A DNA stretch of 64,000 bases, from positions 23,638 to 87,637 of the forward strand of contig URFM01000009.1 in assembly GCA_900547035.1 (NCBI GenBank), read 5' to 3'. Each line of letters begins with the position of its first letter. Position 1 is the first letter of the stretch. A model generated the notes under the pieces. The model did not search any database, was not told the origin of the DNA, and worked only from the letters and a program-made list of their open reading frames with translations. This document shows positions 15,888 to 24,963 of the stretch, in pieces. The DNA is from an uncultured Clostridium sp. GTDB taxonomy: Bacteria; Bacillota; Clostridia; Lachnospirales; Lachnospiraceae. The translations under genes were made by a program, and so were the position numbers.

Positions 15888-17677
15888 TTCTTCTCCTTCT
15901 CCAAAATCTCCGCGTACGGAATAGCGGGCAGATGGATCCGGATGGTTGTTCCCTCGTCAGGCTCGGACTCAATGGAAAGTCCATACTGCTCTCCGAAATA
16001 CAGCCGGATTCTTTCATTTACATTCTTCACGCCGATACCGGATCCCCGTTTGGAGGAGGCATGGACCGTATTCTCCTTCAACAGTCCGTTTACCTGCTCT
16101 TCGGTCATTCCCAGACCATTGTCGGAAATCGTAAAAATCAGCTCCCCTTCTTCCAGAAAAGCCCGCACCAGGATTTCTCCATCTCCATCCATAAACTCCA
16201 TTCCGTGGTAGATCGCGTTTTCCACCAGAGGCTGGAGCATCAGCTTTAAGCTGGCCAGGTTCAGAGTCTCCGGCTCCGATCCAATCTGATAAGTAAATTT
16301 ATTTTTAAAGCGCATTTGCTGTATCATCAGATAGTTGCGGACATGCTCCAGCTCATCCTTCACGGGAATGATGCTGCGCCCTTTGCTGAGGCTGATGCGG
16401 AAGAACCGGGCCAGGGCCGTTACCACCTTCACTGCCTCCGCCTTCTGCTCATTTTCAATCATCCACACAATAATATCCAGGGTGTTATAGAGAAAATGAG
16501 GGTTGATCTGGGACTGAAGGGTGTCAAACTCGCTCTTCCGCTTGGACTCGTGTTCCGCTACGATATCGTTCATCAACACTTGAATCTGCCCTGCCATATC
16601 CCGGATGGAGCGTCCCAGATGGCGGATTTCATAGGAACCTCCAATATAAATCTCCGTATCCAGTTTTCCCGCCTCCAGGGCATTGACGGATTTTTCCAGC
16701 CGCTTAATGGGACCTGTAATCCTGGAGGAAATATAGGCATTGATAACCATGAGTACAAAGAGGAAAAAGGCAACTACAAAGACAATAAAAAGCTGGGTTT
16801 TCAGGACATTCAGGGAAATGTTTGCCTCCGGCATCACTCCCACCAGCTTCCATCCCGTATAACCCACGGATTTTACCGTAATATTCCGCCGTTCCCCTTC
16901 GTAGATCTCTCCATAATTTCCATCCCGGCGCGCGGCAGCCTTCTCGTAATTTTCATCTGCCAGTCCCACATCAATCAGCTGCATTTTCGGATGATAAATC
17001 AGCTCTCCTCCGCCGCTGACCATGTAAATATATCCCTGATTTCCCAGTGTAATATTATCCAGAAGCTGCTGAAAGCTGGTATAACTGATATCCAAAAGAA
17101 GGATTCCCTGTTCCGTGGAGGTACCGGAGGTGATCTCTACCGAGCGGGTAAAGGTGATAACCCAACGGTACTGATTCTCGCTGTTGTCAAATATGTACTG
17201 CACGTGAGGGGTAGTAAAATACAGATTGTCCGTCCGTTCCAGGGTCGTCTGAAACCAGGGTTCCTTTGTAACATCCAGGCCGGTTTTCAGCCGGGCAGCA
17301 GGAACCGCGGCCAGAAGCTCCCCTTCCTTGGAGAGAAGAGCGATGTTGGCAATGCAGTCCTTATTGTTATCATAAAGAAGGGTAAAATCGCTGCTGACAG
17401 ATTCATCGGATAAATCCGCATTCTTGATGACCCCATAGTACAAGGAATCGGAAAGCTTCATAATGGTCTGAAGATAAGAATCCACCGAGCGGTTTACCTG
17501 GCTGAGCATAGCCTGGTTCTCCTGACTGATGGTGGCGGTCAGCTGCCCGGAAAACCGTCCGTAAAGGGACAGGCCGATCAGAAGAATAGCGGCAAGGGCG
17601 CTGACCGTAAAATAGATGTAAATGGTAGACCGGATGCTCATACACTTAAGCAGTCCTTTTTTCTCCGGATTCTCCAT
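15884..17677 (-). CDS. LytS/YesM-type sensor histidine kinase
   Basis: A 597-residue membrane kinase. TM1 lies near residues 17-38, a large extracellular Cache-like region spans about 40-295, TM2 about 296-318 (LFIVFVVAFFLFVLMVINAY), then HAMP (SSRITGPIKRLEKSVNALEA). The kinase core has the His-containing LQSQINPHFLYNTLD motif, N-box LVENAIYHGM, and G-boxes DNGLGM and GSGIGVKNVNERI. GGGGGAAATCC precedes the ATG. It is cotranscribed with the response regulator (24-bp gap) and the anchored binding protein, which suggests indirect sugar sensing through a protein partner. Confidence 0.93.
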   Translation of the reverse strand: MENPEKKGLLKCMSIRSTIYIYFTVSALAAILLIGLSLYGRFSGQLTATISQENQAMLSQVNRSVDSYLQTIMKLSDSLYYGVIKNADLSDESVSSDFTLLYDNNKDCIANIALLSKEGELLAAVPAARLKTGLDVTKEPWFQTTLERTDNLYFTTPHVQYIFDNSENQYRWVITFTRSVEITSGTSTEQGILLLDISYTSFQQLLDNITLGNQGYIYMVSGGGELIYHPKMQLIDVGLADENYEKAAARRDGNYGEIYEGERRNITVKSVGYTGWKLVGVMPEANISLNVLKTQLFIVFVVAFFLFVLMVINAYISSRITGPIKRLEKSVNALEAGKLDTEIYIGGSYEIRHLGRSIRDMAGQIQVLMNDIVAEHESKRKSEFDTLQSQINPHFLYNTLDIIVWMIENEQKAEAVKVVTALARFFRISLSKGRSIIPVKDELEHVRNYLMIQQMRFKNKFTYQIGSEPETLNLASLKLMLQPLVENAIYHGMEFMDGDGEILVRAFLEEGELIFTISDNGLGMTEEQVNGLLKENTVHASSKRGSGIGVKNVNERIRLYFGEQYGLSIESEPDEGTTIRIHLPAIPYAEILEKEKK

Positions 17678-17701
17678 GGATTTCCCCCAAATTCTGTCTG
17701 C

Positions 17702-19312
17702 TTACTTGGCGCCGCGGTATTTGGTAGGCGATACGCCGAAGCGCTTCTTAAATACATAGCTGAAATAGTTCTGTTCCTGGTATCCCACTTTCTCGGCAAT
17801 CACATAGGTCTTGTCGTCCGTAGTTTCCAACAGTTCCACCGCCTTTGCCAGGCGCACGTCCGTCAGATACCCCACATAGCTCTGCCCTGTTTCCCTCTTA
17901 AACACCGTTGAAAAATAAGCAGGACTCATATGGAATTCCCGGCAGAGCATCTCTACCGAAAGCTCCGGGTTCTGATAATTTTCCTGAATATAGCGCTTAG
18001 CTTCCAGGATTACCCTCCGGGTAGTGTTATCTCTCTCCTGGTTCATCATCTCGTTCATCTGACAGGCAGTCTCTATAATCCACTCCTCAAACTCGTCCCG
18101 GTGAAGAGTAAAGGAGAGGATCTCAGAATAATGCTTCTGGGTGCTTAAAAGGTCCCCCGGATCCAGGTCGTACTGCTGCATCATCTGCAGCAGACAGTTG
18201 CTGATGGAGAGCATAAACAGCTGATACTGGCGCAAATGAACCTTCGCTTCCTCCATCCGGTCCACCAGGCCGTGAACCACCGAACGGATTTTATCCTTTG
18301 GTCCAAATTTCACCGCGTTAATCAGTTCTGACTCGTCCTTTACATCCATCTGCAGCCGTCCCCGTCCCACAGGCTCCACATCGTTGATGTAAATGGTCTT
18401 TCCCGCTCCTACAATAGCCTTGTAGCCCAAAGCGTCCACAGCGGACTGGCAGGAGACAGAGAGGTGTCCCAGGTCGCTGCAGCGGTGACCTACTCCAATG
18501 GTAACCGTAACTTCCAGAATTTTCCTGCATTCTTTACAGATATCCTCCAGCTGGTCAATGATTCCCGTCCCCTTCTCCTCTTCGTCCAGTGCCGCCACCA
18601 GGGTAAGTCCTGCTGTAGAATTAAAAAGCACAAATCGATAAGCTTCTTTCAAATGATCCTCTATCAGCTGACGGACAGAAAAAGGAATTAATTCCTGGTG
18701 CTGGGAAAGAACCCGCTCCTCTGTCTGCTCCTCCTGCTCCACGCTAACCACTGCTGCCAGCCACTGCTTCGCGCCAAGAATATCCACCCCGTACTCCTTA
18801 AGTCTGGCCTCCTCCTGGCCCGGAGGAACATTCCCTCTGGACAAATCGTTTAAGAACAGTTCTTTTAAAATCGGCAGGCTGTTCTGATACCGTTCTCTGA
18901 GCCTGTCCACATTCCGGCGCTGTTCAATCTCATCGTCCAGGTTTGCCTTGACCCGCTCCAGTATCTCCGTCAGTTCCTCCACATTTACCGGTTTTAAAAT
19001 ATATTCCGTCACATTCAGTTTGATGGCCTGCTTGGCGTACTCAAAATCGTCAAATCCGGAAAAAATCAGAATCTTCATGGAAGGATACTTCTGGCGGATT
19101 TTTTCAATCAGGGTCAATCCGTCCATGTAGGGCATCCGGATATCCGTCATCACCACATCCGGCTCCAGCTGTTCAATCTTTTCTAAGGCGTCCTGCCCGT
19201 TTTCCGCATCTCCCACCACCTGAAAACCAGCTGATTTCCAGTCGATTTTCTTGATTATGCTTGTTCTTACCTCTTCCTCGTCGTCTACAAGGATAATGCG
19301 GTATAAGTCCAT
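17702..19312 (-). CDS. YesN-type response regulator (REC plus AraC HTH)
   Basis: A 536-residue regulator: receiver domain 1-120 with phosphoacceptor D57 (VVMTDIRMPYMDG) and the conserved Lys in ILKPVN, a linker of about 300 residues, and a C-terminal AraC helix-turn-helix (LSVEMLCREFHMSPAYFSTV; VGYQEQNYFSYVFKKRFG). The ATG at 19312 is chosen because AGAAGGA lies just upstream and the REC fold starts at once; a start 15 codons earlier lacks support. Partner of the kinase at 15884 and likely activator of the mglB promoter. Confidence 0.93.
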   Translation of the reverse strand: MDLYRIILVDDEEEVRTSIIKKIDWKSAGFQVVGDAENGQDALEKIEQLEPDVVMTDIRMPYMDGLTLIEKIRQKYPSMKILIFSGFDDFEYAKQAIKLNVTEYILKPVNVEELTEILERVKANLDDEIEQRRNVDRLRERYQNSLPILKELFLNDLSRGNVPPGQEEARLKEYGVDILGAKQWLAAVVSVEQEEQTEERVLSQHQELIPFSVRQLIEDHLKEAYRFVLFNSTAGLTLVAALDEEEKGTGIIDQLEDICKECRKILEVTVTIGVGHRCSDLGHLSVSCQSAVDALGYKAIVGAGKTIYINDVEPVGRGRLQMDVKDESELINAVKFGPKDKIRSVVHGLVDRMEEAKVHLRQYQLFMLSISNCLLQMMQQYDLDPGDLLSTQKHYSEILSFTLHRDEFEEWIIETACQMNEMMNQERDNTTRRVILEAKRYIQENYQNPELSVEMLCREFHMSPAYFSTVFKRETGQSYVGYLTDVRLAKAVELLETTDDKTYVIAEKVGYQEQNYFSYVFKKRFGVSPTKYRGAK

Positions 19313-19362
19313 AATAACGTTCCTTCTTCTATCCCTTATATTCCTGCCCGCAGTCAAAATTT

Positions 19363-20523
19363 CTATTTCTGCTGCAGCTGCCTCAGCTGTTCGGCGGACA
19401 GGGGCCGAACGGCGATTCCGTTGATCTCCACATGCTCTCCTGCTTCAATCACAATACAGCAGCGTCCGTCAATCAGCCGTGTTTCCACCAGAGCCGCCTT
19501 TTCCGGTGATACCCGGATGCTGACGTCCGGCGTTTTAATTTCCAGATTTCGGGAGGCCGCCACATTGGAGGCCAGAAAGCTTTCCTCCCGGCTTTTTTCA
19601 TCTCTGGGATAACGATTTTCCAGCTCCAAAAGCTGCTCCGGATCCGCTCCATTTTCCTCCAGTAACTGCTTTACCTGGCGTTTGTCCAGGGTTACAGGTT
19701 CTGGTCCGTCGGCCCCTTCCTCCAGCATCTCATTTAAGGACTCATGGATGCTCATCACCGCTTCAAAATCGCAGTTTTCCCCCAGGGTTTCCTCCACAAT
19801 AGTCTGAAAAGCCTCTTTCTGGGTCTTGGCGGACATAGGAATTCTGCAGCCCAGCAGCTGATCGATCAGCTGCTCCTTCAGCTCCTCTCCATTTTTCGAA
19901 TAATAGAGAAGACTGTGGATATCCGTATTCCGGTCATTAAAGGCCGGGAAAAGGAAGCCCAAAGCCGGCGCTTCCACCAGCCAGTCCCGAATGCGGTTCT
20001 CAATAGCATTGGTAACGGAATTGTAGCACAGCCCCTCTTTGGACAGTTTGACAGGGCAGATGCTGCACAAAACAAATTCATACACATAATCGGAGGCATC
20101 GAACATCTCCGCCCCATCGGAGGCCTTGGCAGGGATATCGTAAGCGCAGTGAATCAGAATGATATAGTAGTTTTCCCCATAATCGTAGTTTTCTATTACC
20201 TTATCGTAAAATTCCTCCAAAAGACTTTCGTCCTTCAATCCGCTGTCCCGCAGGCGCAGCAGAAACTCCTGGGTCCCTCCCTCGCTTTCCGCCGACAATG
20301 GAAACTCCATATTAATAAGGTTTTTTCCCAATGTGCCGGACATGGTCTTTTTGAAAATCGTAAAATACTTAAAGGCCTCCTCCTCCGGAAGGGAGAGAAA
20401 CGCCTCCTTTAGTTCCGTTCTTTTATTTTTATCCGCATCCACGTAGCAGCCGCAGATTCTGGTAATGGCGCAGCCTGCAGGGGTAAACAGCTTCTTGATT
20501 TCACTGATTTCTTTCTTATTCAT
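19363..20523 (-). CDS. DUF4317 family protein
   Basis: A 386-residue protein matching DUF4317 over its length (start MNKKEISEIKKLFTPAGCAI; conserved CGCYVD and CAYDIPAKASDG). The family is frequent in Lachnospiraceae and of unknown function. No signal peptide or membrane helix is seen; the middle is acidic. Its start overlaps the stop of the c-di-AMP receptor gene by 8 bp, suggesting translational coupling and a possible functional link to that receptor. Confidence 0.85.
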   Translation of the reverse strand: MNKKEISEIKKLFTPAGCAITRICGCYVDADKNKRTELKEAFLSLPEEEAFKYFTIFKKTMSGTLGKNLINMEFPLSAESEGGTQEFLLRLRDSGLKDESLLEEFYDKVIENYDYGENYYIILIHCAYDIPAKASDGAEMFDASDYVYEFVLCSICPVKLSKEGLCYNSVTNAIENRIRDWLVEAPALGFLFPAFNDRNTDIHSLLYYSKNGEELKEQLIDQLLGCRIPMSAKTQKEAFQTIVEETLGENCDFEAVMSIHESLNEMLEEGADGPEPVTLDKRQVKQLLEENGADPEQLLELENRYPRDEKSREESFLASNVAASRNLEIKTPDVSIRVSPEKAALVETRLIDGRCCIVIEAGEHVEINGIAVRPLSAEQLRQLQQK

Positions 20524-20857
20524 TTGTTCCTCCCTGGGCGCCTTTGATTTTCTTTAACTGCGCTTCTCCCATCAGGAATACCGTAGCTCCGCCTATGACA
20601 ATTTTTCTTTGAACATCTACAAAAATTCTTCCGTTGTATTCGCTGGTTTCCGTTTCAATGGTCCGCTCCCTGCAGTTGGCTTCTACCATTTTCAAAACAT
20701 CGTCTCTCCGGTCGGTGCAGACCAGAAAAACGCCCAGCTTCCGGTTAGATACCAACCCCTCGGCATGAATTTTCGTTGCCTGAATTTTATTGCGGATAAA
20801 AGCAGAGGACAAGGCTTTCTCGTCCTGCTCCTGAACAACAATCAGCATTAATTCCAT
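20516..20857 (-). CDS. Cyclic-di-AMP receptor (DarA/PstA family, PII-like)
   Basis: A 113-residue PII-like protein. The opening MELMLIVVQEQDEKALSSAF, the central GVFLVCTDRRDDVLKMV and the closing GGATVFLMG match the DarA/PstA family, which binds cyclic di-AMP as a trimer and relays osmotic/potassium state. The ATG at 20857 follows GAGAGGAG; a longer frame to 20896 would run into the palindromic repeat and is not supported. First gene of a probable two-gene unit with DUF4317. Confidence 0.85.
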   Translation of the reverse strand: MELMLIVVQEQDEKALSSAFIRNKIQATKIHAEGLVSNRKLGVFLVCTDRRDDVLKMVEANCRERTIETETSEYNGRIFVDVQRKIVIGGATVFLMGEAQLKKIKGAQGGTNE

Positions 20858-20895
20858 TATTTTGCTCCTCTCCCCGTTTTGGTTATAAAAAAACA

Positions 20896-20933
20896 TTCGT
20901 AACAGTTCAGAATGCGTCCTGAACTGTTACGAA
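20896..20933 (-). repeat. Full palindromic copy of the AACAGTTCAGGAYG repeat acting as terminator
   Basis: Perfect 15-bp arms TTCGTAACAGTTCAG (20896-20910) and CTGAACTGTTACGAA (20919-20933) with an 8-nt centre. On the minus strand it is followed by ATGTTTTTTT, so it should terminate transcription from the lipoprotein gene at 21041. Related copies lie at 2448, 42077 and possibly 38228. Confidence 0.8.
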
Positions 20934-21040
20934 CATTTTAGCATAAAATTGGAAGTGGGGCAATACTGGGCATCGCGCCAGCAGACAGCCAGTACAGCCG
21001 TCAGATATCTGGCGGATCCAAAGATGGATGCCTCAAAGTC

Positions 21041-22573
21041 TTACCCTGCCGTAGGAAACTCAAAGGTAATAGCCCGTATCACATCCTGGTCATCCAGCAT
21101 AAAACCTGCATATTTAGGCATAGGGCCGCCATACAGGACTTCGGCGATCAGGACCGAGGCAAACTGCTCACACCAGCCGTCCGGATAGGAGTTCGTATTC
21201 CATTCATAAGCTTCCTCTTCCCGGAAAGACATGCGGTACAGACCTGGAATGATATTTCCAGCCTCATCCGCCGTCATACCTACATGAATTCCGCAGTTTA
21301 ATTTCACATCTTCCCCGACAACCGCATAATTGGTACGTTCCAGTTCCTCCCTGCCCTCATACTGAAAATAGAAATATTCAAATTTTTCTGTGCGGACTGT
21401 ATAGAATTTTCCCGGGCTTCCCGCAAACACATCTTCCTCGCCCTCAGGCATTTTCGCAAGACCCGCCGTCACATCTTCGTAATCCATAGATTCCGGCAGT
21501 CCCGCAAACTCTGTCATCTGTTCCGGTATCTGGGGAATCTGGCCTGCTGCGCTGTCTGTTTCGTCAGTCCGCCATTCTTTGTCCGTTCCCTGTCCGGGGG
21601 CCTCATCGGTCTGTATCGCGGCGCTGTAAAGCTCCTCCCTTCCGTCTGCAAAGCGGCACTCAAAGAGAAATCCCCGCTTCGCGGCCGCTATGTTTGTTCC
21701 CAGTTCAAAAGATGGAGACTCCGACTGCAGTACTGTTCCACCCTTCAAATCCTCTGCCCGGTCCAGAAAATTTTCTCTGGAATCTGTAAGTCCCATTTCG
21801 TACATCGTAATCTCTTTCAGAGGGATATCTTCTGAAAAAGAAAGATTCAGGCGGCTACCCAGCGGCAAATAGCAGATATTCTCCTCCATGGTAAGCGCAG
21901 GGAATGCCCCCGCTCCTTTGCTGGCAGTCATCTCTGTTTTTTCAGGCCCGGTTTCGCTGGTGATTTTCAGGATTGGTGTAGGACTCTGAGCAGTCACCCG
22001 GAAAAAATACTGGTATCCGGCAAAATTTCCCTCTCCTCCAAAGGAGAAACGCAGCTCCACCAGATAGTCCTCAGCCGGTTCCGGAAGAACAATATCCGCC
22101 GTCCCTTCCACCGTTGTCCGCTCCCCCAGACTTGTGCCATCCACAGCAAACCGCTCATAGGCACAGGATATAGGCGTTTTCTCTGTCCGTATCGCAATCC
22201 CCGGCTGATAGGGTACTCTCGGCATACCCGTTATGTCCTCCGGCTGAAAATAGCCGCTGTAATCACTTACGGTCTGCTCGTTCCCTTCATCGTCCACCAC
22301 AGTGGATTCTGTATAATTAATATGTTCGACAGGAATAAACATCTCCTCTCCGGAGACAACCATCACCCACGGAAATGAAATCGCAGCTTCTTCCATGTTC
22401 TGCCGAAGCTCAGTTTCCTCCTGGGAAACGGCGGTATCCGCCTCAATCATCTGCCCTGCACCGCCGGTCCCCTCCTGCGCAGGATTTTCATCCGCTCCGC
22501 AACCGCCCATCAAAAGGCTTCCGGCAGCCAGCCAGAGGGCGGCTGTCCAGCTCCAGCATCTCATCCTTTTCAT
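21041..22573 (-). CDS. Lipoprotein of unknown function
   Basis: A 510-residue predicted lipoprotein with a short signal peptide and a LMGGC lipobox (Cys about 25). The mature part begins with an acidic stretch and looks beta-rich. I recognise no domain. The segment near residues 420-480 (IHVGMTADEAGNIIPGLYRM) resembles the small beta-lactamase-inhibitor-like or SmpA/BLIP-type lipoprotein repeat, but weakly. AAGGTGGG precedes the ATG. It is a single-gene unit ending at the palindromic terminator. Confidence 0.7.
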   Translation of the reverse strand: MKRMRCWSWTAALWLAAGSLLMGGCGADENPAQEGTGGAGQMIEADTAVSQEETELRQNMEEAAISFPWVMVVSGEEMFIPVEHINYTESTVVDDEGNEQTVSDYSGYFQPEDITGMPRVPYQPGIAIRTEKTPISCAYERFAVDGTSLGERTTVEGTADIVLPEPAEDYLVELRFSFGGEGNFAGYQYFFRVTAQSPTPILKITSETGPEKTEMTASKGAGAFPALTMEENICYLPLGSRLNLSFSEDIPLKEITMYEMGLTDSRENFLDRAEDLKGGTVLQSESPSFELGTNIAAAKRGFLFECRFADGREELYSAAIQTDEAPGQGTDKEWRTDETDSAAGQIPQIPEQMTEFAGLPESMDYEDVTAGLAKMPEGEEDVFAGSPGKFYTVRTEKFEYFYFQYEGREELERTNYAVVGEDVKLNCGIHVGMTADEAGNIIPGLYRMSFREEEAYEWNTNSYPDGWCEQFASVLIAEVLYGGPMPKYAGFMLDDQDVIRAITFEFPTAG

Positions 22574-22727
22574 ACACCCACCTTCTCACAATCCGTATAA
22601 TGCCTGCATGTTCTGATACTCTCAGTGTACTCTAAGACCGGTTCAAAAGGAAGTCTATTTTCAAAACAGTAAAGATATCTAAGAATAATGTAAAGAATCT
22701 AACTCACAAAAAAATGTAAAAATCCGG

Positions 22728-22756
22728 TTGACATTGTCGGCAACCTGTGATATTAT
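22728..22756 (+). promoter_or_regulatory. Promoter of tRNA-Trp
   Basis: Perfect TTGACA (22728-22733), 17-bp spacer, TATTAT (22751-22756), 29 bp before the tRNA 5' end. Confidence 0.75.
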
Positions 22757-22785
22757 AATCTGGCGTTCAGAAATGACCGCTTCAA

Positions 22786-22856
22786 AGGGGATTAGTTCAA
22801 TGGTAGAGCACCGGTCTCCAAAACCGTCGATGGGGGTTCGAGCCCCTCATCCCCTG
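22786..22856 (+). tRNA. tRNA-Trp (anticodon CCA)
   Basis: A 71-nt cloverleaf: acceptor AGGGGAT/ATCCCCT with discriminator G, D arm GTTC..GAGC, anticodon loop CTCCAAA (CCA at 22818-22820), and T arm GGGGG-TTCGAGC-CCCTC. The bottom anticodon-stem pair is C-U, a mismatch. The 3' CCA is not encoded and TTTT follows at once. Confidence 0.95.
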
Positions 22857-22924
22857 TTTTATCTATGTGGATGCTGTGTTTCTTTTAGAAGGAATGCAGT
22901 TTTTTATTTTTCAATATTACGATT

Positions 22925-22970
22925 AAGAAAAGCTGCCCGCTTCTCCATCCGGAGATGGGCAGCTTTTCTT
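22925..22970. terminator. Bidirectional terminator between tRNA-Trp and radA
   Basis: 14-bp perfect arms AAGAAAAGCTGCCC (22925-22938) and GGGCAGCTTTTCTT (22957-22970) with an inner CTCC/GGAG stem. T-rich tails on both strands serve the tRNA and radA. Confidence 0.8.
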
Positions 22971-22992
22971 CTGTTCAGAAATCCCATTAAAT

Positions 22993-24378
22993 TCACAGCA
23001 TCCCAATGGCTTCCCGCACGCTGCTGACCCCGTAAAGGGTCATGCCGGCCACCGGCTTCATTTTATCGGCGCATACTTTCGGCAAAATACAGGCATGAAA
23101 GCCCATCTTGGCAGCCTCGTGAACCCGCTTCTCCGCCTCAGAAACCGCCCGCACCTCGCCGGAAAGTCCCACCTCACCGAAAATCAGAAGCTTGGGATTG
23201 ACAGGGCGGTCCTTGTAGCTGGAAATCAGGGCCATCACGATGGCCAAATCCAGGGCTGGCTCGTTCATCCTTATGCCTCCCGCGATATTTACATAGGCGT
23301 CCATTCTTCCCATCTCATAATGACATCGCTTCTCCAGCACCGCCATCAGCAGGTTGACCCGGTTGTAGTCCGTTCCGGCGGCAGTCCTTCTGGGAAGTCC
23401 GAAGTTGGTTTCCGTCACCAGCGCCTGGACCTCCAGCAAAATGGGCCGGGTTCCCTCCATGGAGCAGGCAACCACTGCGCCGGAAGCGTCCTCGGGCCGC
23501 CCCTCCAGCATAAATTCGGATGGATTTTCCACCTCCGCAAGGCCCTCCTCCCTCATTTCAAAGACTCCGATTTCATTGGTGGAGCCAAAACGGTTCTTCA
23601 CGCTGCGAAGAATCCGGTAGGAAGCGTTTCGGTCCCCCTCAAAGTAGAGCACCGTGTCCACCATATGCTCCAGCACTCTGGGGCCTGCCACCACGCCCTC
23701 CTTGGTCACATGACCTACCACAAACACCGCGATGCCGCCGGTTTTAGCAATCTCCATCAGAAGTCCGGTAGATTCCCTTACCTGGCTGACGCTTCCGGGA
23801 GCGGAGGATACGGCTTCCCGGTACATGGTCTGAATGGAGTCGATAATGACGATCTCCGGCTTTTCCTTCTCAATCACGCCTTGAATCCGGTCCAGATTGG
23901 TCTCGCACAGGAAACGCAGATTGCCCTGGACCGTTCCAATCCGGTTGGCCCTCATTTTAATCTGCTTTAAGGACTCTTCTCCGGATATATAGAGAACGGA
24001 ATGGCCCTCAGCGGCCAAGTGGCGGCACATCTGCAGAAGCAGGGTAGATTTTCCGATGCCCGGGTCTCCTCCTACCAGGACCAGCGAACCGGCCACAATT
24101 CCATCTCCCAGCACCCGGTCCAGCTCCTGAAAGCCGGTGGAAAGCCGGTCCTCCTCCTTGACGTCAATCTCCGACAGCAGGGAAGGCTTTAATCCTCCCG
24201 CCCCGCCAAAGGAAACGCGAAAGGCCCCGGCGTTTTTCTCTCCCGCCTTTGCGGGTCTTGCCACCGGCTCCTCCACCATCGTATTCCACGCCTTGCAGGC
24301 CGGACACTGGCCGGTCCACTTGCTGGACTCATACCCGCACTCGCTGCAAAAAAAGGCTGTTGTTCTCGCCTTAGCCAT
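22993..24378 (-). CDS. radA: DNA repair protein RadA
   Basis: A 461-residue RadA/Sms, a RecA-like helicase that promotes branch migration in recombination. It has a zinc finger CSECG...CPAC (C11, C14, C25, C28), Walker A GGDPGIGKST, the RadA-specific KNRFG motif, and a C-terminal Lon-like domain. AGGAGG precedes the ATG. In Bacillus and many clostridia radA directly follows clpC; here a 139-aa gene and a terminator intervene. Confidence 0.97.
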   Translation of the reverse strand: MAKARTTAFFCSECGYESSKWTGQCPACKAWNTMVEEPVARPAKAGEKNAGAFRVSFGGAGGLKPSLLSEIDVKEEDRLSTGFQELDRVLGDGIVAGSLVLVGGDPGIGKSTLLLQMCRHLAAEGHSVLYISGEESLKQIKMRANRIGTVQGNLRFLCETNLDRIQGVIEKEKPEIVIIDSIQTMYREAVSSAPGSVSQVRESTGLLMEIAKTGGIAVFVVGHVTKEGVVAGPRVLEHMVDTVLYFEGDRNASYRILRSVKNRFGSTNEIGVFEMREEGLAEVENPSEFMLEGRPEDASGAVVACSMEGTRPILLEVQALVTETNFGLPRRTAAGTDYNRVNLLMAVLEKRCHYEMGRMDAYVNIAGGIRMNEPALDLAIVMALISSYKDRPVNPKLLIFGEVGLSGEVRAVSEAEKRVHEAAKMGFHACILPKVCADKMKPVAGMTLYGVSSVREAIGML

Positions 24379-24418
24379 CTTACTTTCCTCCTGTTGCCAT
24401 CGTTCATACGGACGGAAA

Positions 24419-24442
24419 AAGCCGGAATCGAAATCCCGGCTT
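24419..24442 (-). terminator. Terminator after the 139-aa gene
   Basis: AAGCCGG (24419-24425) and CCGGCTT (24436-24442) with a 10-nt loop, followed by TTTTTCC on the minus strand. It separates the clp group from radA. Confidence 0.65.
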
Positions 24443-24449
24443 CTCTCCT

Positions 24450-24869
24450 TTATCCCTGGCGCTTTACCGCCAGCACGCGGACTCCTTTGCCTTCCTCCAG
24501 CTCCACGCTGACGCTCAGCTTACCGCTCATATTTGTTTTCATGCTGCCTACCGCGGAGCCATCTACGTATACCTCATATTCCGTATCGTCCTCCAGCTGC
24601 ACGGTAATCTGGGCGTCCTTGCTGCCCTCTACCAGAAACTCCACTTCCTCGTCCGTCACCTTAAAATGCTCCGCAGTAGTACCGGGAACTGACTCGTAGA
24701 CGAACATGTCATTGCGCTCCAGCTTGGTAATCTCGTTGTAGGTCTTTACCTTGTACAAATCTCCCTGATATTCAAAATCTGATTTCTTTGCCTTGGCTCC
24801 CAGCTGGTAGTTGCCAAAACTGATGGTACCGTCTTCTTCGATGCGAATCAGCTCTTCAATGACTGGCAT
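24450..24869 (-). CDS. Conserved 139-aa protein between clpC and radA
   Basis: A small, acidic, beta-rich protein (MPVIEELIRIEEDGTISFGN start). I recall close relatives in Lachnospiraceae, sometimes labelled endosialidase, but nothing in the sequence supports an enzyme: there is no signal peptide and no recognisable catalytic motif. The first 60 residues look like a compact beta domain (DLYKVKTYNEITKLERN); the C-terminal half looks like an Ig-like strand set (QITVQLEDDTEYEVYVDGS). AGGAGGATAAGA precedes the ATG. Its place between clpC and radA suggests coexpression with stress-response genes. Confidence 0.75.
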   Translation of the reverse strand: MPVIEELIRIEEDGTISFGNYQLGAKAKKSDFEYQGDLYKVKTYNEITKLERNDMFVYESVPGTTAEHFKVTDEEVEFLVEGSKDAQITVQLEDDTEYEVYVDGSAVGSMKTNMSGKLSVSVELEEGKGVRVLAVKRQG

Positions 24870-24912
24870 TCTTCTTATCCTCCTGCTTTTGTACTGACTA
24901 TAGTTGTCTCTT

Positions 24913-24939
24913 GTAACTGTGAAGATACCGGACAGTTAC
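24913..24939. promoter_or_regulatory. Inverted repeat upstream of the 139-aa gene
   Basis: GTAACTGT (24913-24920) and ACAGTTAC (24932-24939) are perfect 8-bp arms; the right arm is also part of GACAGTTACTGTC, itself palindromic. It sits between the clpC stop and the 139-aa start, about 20 bp after a TATAAT on the minus strand. Operator or mRNA hairpin. Confidence 0.45.
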
Positions 24940-24963
24940 TGTCTCTTCTGATTATACACTAAT

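Noticed and set aside
16316..17413. 365-codon plus-strand frame opposite the sensor kinase
   Set aside because: The kinase frame has all expected domains; the opposite frame has no recognisable domain or start signals.
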